Shown: positions 38,125-39,871 of the stretch, piece by piece
Numbering within the stretch: position 1 is the stretch's first letter
Layout of the letters: each line of letters begins with the position of its first letter
Origin: Cupriavidus sp. UYMMa02A
Lineage (GTDB): Bacteria; Pseudomonadota; Gammaproteobacteria; Burkholderiales; Burkholderiaceae
Reading direction: 5' to 3'
DNA: 39,871 nt
Assembly (NCBI GenBank): GCA_001725945.1
Contig: LRMT01000037.1
Coordinates: 1 to 39,871 of the forward strand
The notes under the pieces: model-generated
What the model was told of the DNA's origin: nothing
The model's database searches: none
What the model saw: the letters and a program-made list of their open reading frames with translations, nothing else
Position numbers and translations under genes: made by a program

Positions 38125-38889
38125 ATGACACCCGCCGAATTCCGCACCAAGCATCGCGTGCTAGTCTGGAGCAATCCCGACCAGGCCGGCGACTTCATTT
38201 ACCTGCGCAAGGCGCTGCTGAGCACGAGCGTGGCGGTTATCCAGGATGCCGTTGCGGCGTTCGGGCTGACTGCGCTCGCGCGCGAGTGGGCGTTGCTCAC
38301 CAAGGAGGGCAGCGAGGAAATGCAACGCGCCGCCCAGCGCACTGAACTCATCTTGCACCAACTCGCCGATGGTGCCTGCACCTCGCAGATCGAGGCGGCT
38401 CTGTACCGGGCGCGTGGGGAACGCGTGCGCCGGAGGCGGGCTCGCGACTACAGCGAGCACCTCAATGCTACGTATGCGCTGCTCGCGCAACTGCGCGAAG
38501 CTCAGGAGCGGGGCGACCGCGCCCGCGTGGCCGCCCTGGCGGAAGCGGTGGACTGGGAAGTCGTGGCTGACGAGTTCGAGACCGTCGCTGGCCGCGCCTG
38601 CTGTGAGATCCGCGAGCGGGCCACCCGCATCCTGACCGGGCTGGTTGCGCAGTCATTGGCGTATGCAGACGTGGTCGAGCTTCGCATTGAATGGGAATGC
38701 CTCGCCGGGGCCCTAGACGCCTCGCCGTCGCTCCGCGATCGCTCTGACCAAGACCTGCAGGACGCCTGGCAGGCGTTGCGAATTCGCGATCCGGGGCTGC
38801 CCGACGCATGTCCGTGGTCAACGTTGGCGGCGCTGCGACAGGCGCTCGACGCCGCGCTAGTCGCCAGGGGGCTGGCCAGGCTCGGGTAA
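38125..38889 (+). CDS. Unknown 254-residue helical protein
   Basis: An intact frame of good length and coding-like GC pattern. The protein is nearly all helical: FIYLRKALLSTSVAVIQDAV, FGLTALAREWALLTKEGSE, a very basic stretch (RARGERVRRRRARDYSEHL) near residue 95, and a Leu/Ala/Glu-rich C-terminal half with possible coiled coil. It has no signal peptide or membrane segment and belongs to no family I can name. ATG 38,125 lacks a strong ribosome site and lies in the same frame as the short gene just upstream, separated by one TAG. It may be a regulatory or structural gene of the element. Confidence 0.6.
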   Translation: MTPAEFRTKHRVLVWSNPDQAGDFIYLRKALLSTSVAVIQDAVAAFGLTALAREWALLTKEGSEEMQRAAQRTELILHQLADGACTSQIEAALYRARGERVRRRRARDYSEHLNATYALLAQLREAQERGDRARVAALAEAVDWEVVADEFETVAGRACCEIRERATRILTGLVAQSLAYADVVELRIEWECLAGALDASPSLRDRSDQDLQDAWQALRIRDPGLPDACPWSTLAALRQALDAALVARGLARLG

Positions 38890-39046
38890 CCTGCGATGCA
38901 TTGTGCCATTCGGAGGAAATGCGCAGGCCGGGAATCGCGCGGCTCTTTCGCGAGCAGGATGCCTGCCGAGGGGCATTACGTGCCGGCGGTTGTTGTGCTT
39001 CGAGCTAGACTTCTATCAACTTCTCATCCCGATGAGGGCGGCTCTC

Positions 39047-39190
39047 ATGCACCGCCTGTCGCCAGCCGAGCTGCTAGCGCGATGGAAATTACTACTACAG
39101 GACGGCGATCTGACGATCGAATCTGACCGGTACGAACTCAACAATGAGGGGACATCTTTGTGCGCCCGCGTCCTAGCAAACATCCACTAA
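39047..39190 (+). pseudogene. N-terminal fragment resembling Uma2-family nucleases
   Basis: A 47-codon frame beginning MHRLSPAELLARWKLLLQ and continuing to RYELNNEG before losing similarity and ending at TAA 39,190. The order S-x-A-E-L-x-x-R-W-x-x-L-L-x-D followed by Y-E-L-N-x-x-G is the usual start of Uma2 (DUF820, PD-(D/E)XK-like) proteins. The remaining 140 or so residues, including the catalytic part, are absent. GAGGG lies eight bases before ATG 39,047. The family call is tentative because so little remains. Confidence 0.4.
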
Positions 39191-39209
39191 GCGATCGCGA
39201 GCCTAATCG

Positions 39210-39236
39210 AAGCCCTGCCATTGCGCAGGGCTTTTC
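39210..39236 (+). terminator. Rho-independent terminator
   Basis: AAGCCCTGC and GCAGGGCTT enclose a six-base loop and the stem runs straight into TTTTCTT. It lies 20 bases after the Uma2-like fragment and would end rightward transcripts. Confidence 0.75.
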
Positions 39237-39256
39237 TTCCCATCTCCCGAAGGAGA

Positions 39257-39305
39257 ACGCAACCCCATGGCAAAGCAGCCGACCATTAGTCGGCTGCTTT
39301 CTTTG
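39257..39305 (+). promoter_or_regulatory. Possible leader peptide containing a second terminator hairpin
   Basis: AAGGAG (39,250-39,255) precedes an ATG at 39,267 that opens a 16-codon frame (MAKQPTISRLLSLYAS). Within it AAAGCAGCCGAC and GTCGGCTGCTTT pair around a five-base loop (39,272-39,300), followed by CTTTG. A ribosome site feeding straight into a terminator-like hairpin recalls attenuation, but no regulated gene follows before the IS30 element. Confidence 0.35.
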
Positions 39306-39449
39306 TACGCCTCATAGTGGTACCCATGAAGCGGAGCAGGGGCTGGCGGATCGGTGGCTGCGCCATTTTTTGCGCCGGCTTGCGTGATAGGCCATTCCCG
39401 ACCCCGAAGAGCCACTCCCGCTTAAGGAACCGCAACGACTGCTCAGAAG

Positions 39450-39871
39450 TGCGGATTCAACCGGTCGATGCAACAGCTTGATGGAATCGTTCAGCCGGTG
39501 TATCGAAGTTTACTGTCTTGCGCGGGCGTTCGTTGAGCCGCCTGGCGATGGCGTTGAGCTTGGCTTGCGAATAGACCGAGAGATCGGTGCCTTTCGGGAA
39601 GTACTGTCTCAAGAGGCCATTCGTGTTCTCGTTGGAGCCGCGTTGCCACGGATGCTGAGGATCGCAGAAGTAGACCTGGATGTCCGTGGCCACGGTGAAC
39701 GCTTGTGACCAGCCATCTCCGTGCCTCGATCCCAAGTCAGGGATTTGTACAGTTCCTGCGGCAGCTTGCCAGCGTGCTTGATCAGCGCGTTGACTACAGC
39801 CTCGGAGTCCTTGCTGGCAATCTTCACCAGCATCACGAACCGGGTCTGGCGTTCGACGAGTGTGGCAATCT
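39450..39871 (-). mobile_element. IS30-family insertion sequence, right end, cut by the window edge
   Basis: The right terminal repeat begins at 39,450 (TGCGGATTCAACCGGTCG...). The transposase stop codon lies inside it, as in other IS30 relatives. The left part of the element lies beyond the window. A 47-base remnant of the same end is found at 30,095-30,141. Confidence 0.85.
39457..39871 (-). CDS. IS30-family transposase, C-terminal part, one frameshift
   Basis: About 138 residues of a DDE transposase are visible; the N-terminus lies outside the window. Segments seen: [35 protein letters not shown] with the second catalytic Asp, [20 protein letters not shown], and [20 protein letters not shown] with the catalytic Glu, then [20 protein letters not shown] and the end QAVASTG. 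The frame slips near 39,710 between EMAGH and QAFTVATD. The order and motifs are the standard IS30 arrangement. Confidence 0.9.
   Translation of the reverse strand, partial: DCHTRRTPDPVRDAGEDCQQGLRGCSQRADQARWQAAAGTVQIPDLGSRHGDGWSQAFTVATDIQVYFCDPQHPWQRGSNENTNGLLRQYFPKGTDLSVYSQAKLNAIARRLNERPRKTVNFDTPAERFHQAVASTG

Larger units (their letters stand above)
30142..39449. mobile_element. 9.3-kb accessory segment bracketed by inward-facing IS30 right ends
   Basis: The left boundary is the outer base of the IS30 remnant (30,141) and the right boundary the outer base of the IS30 element (39,450); both transposase 3' ends point inward. Inside lie the HEPN operon, tandem tyrosine recombinases, unknown genes and fragments, with lower GC in the left half than the chromosomal part. 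That it moved as one unit is inference; independent IS insertions could give the same picture. Confidence 0.4.

Noticed and set aside
37726..38154. Minus-strand frames of about 140 codons with some protein-like stretches
   Set aside because: Two overlapping frames compete, no domain is recognisable, and the better-looking short plus-strand gene at 37,969 lies opposite.

Overview
The window is GC-rich DNA whose gene content and gene order look like a Burkholderiales chromosome, most likely Cupriavidus or a close relative. The evidence is a periplasmic glutathione peroxidase, several Burkholderiales-style lipoproteins, a beta-class glutathione S-transferase, and many LysR/AraC/LuxR regulators beside small catabolic clusters. 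The taxonomic call is inference from family resemblance only.

Left part, about 1-28,645: chromosomal genes. In order these are a glutathione S-transferase, an MBL-fold hydrolase, a glutathione peroxidase, a DHA2-type drug exporter with a strong operator-like palindrome upstream, a two-CBS-domain protein, the DEAD-box helicase dbpA, a DUF72 protein and a DUF4382-like lipoprotein. Next comes a urate-degradation cluster (uraD and a LysR regulator, divergent from an MFS transporter and two hydroxyisourate hydrolases, one of them Tat-exported). It is followed by an alpha-carbonic anhydrase, a MazG-like pyrophosphatase, an isoprenylcysteine-methyltransferase-like membrane protein, a small ABM-like protein, a large lipoprotein, a LuxR-type regulator, a DJ-1/PfpI protein and a YdcF-like membrane protein. 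An AraC regulator divergent from a TauD/TfdA dioxygenase plus a BKACE (beta-keto acid cleavage) enzyme comes next, then a four-CBS/PAS/GGDEF/EAL signalling protein and a LysR gene that has lost its 5' end.

Right part, about 28,645-39,871: an accessory region with more AT-rich genes and much decayed DNA. It holds an HNH nuclease gene, a two-gene operon whose second product carries a HEPN-type R-x4-H motif, two paralogous tyrosine recombinases in tandem, unknown small genes, gene fragments (short-chain dehydrogenase, D-amino-acid dehydrogenase, Uma2-like) and an IS30-family insertion sequence at the right edge. A 47-bp remnant of the same IS30 end lies at 30,095-30,141 in opposite orientation, so the 9.3 kb between them is bracketed by inward-facing IS30 right ends.

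Many well-conserved genes are interrupted by frameshifts (about 26 by my count). Wherever I could reconstruct the expected codons the cause was one or two missing bases, usually in a short run of identical bases. I read most of these as deletion errors in the sequence rather than real pseudogenes, and list such genes as single CDS entries spanning the breaks. Fragments that lack a whole end are listed as pseudogenes. The best candidate for an undescribed system is the HEPN operon (30,340-31,781) next to the tandem recombinases; a symmetric nested palindrome at 37,603-37,644 is the most striking unexplained DNA site.
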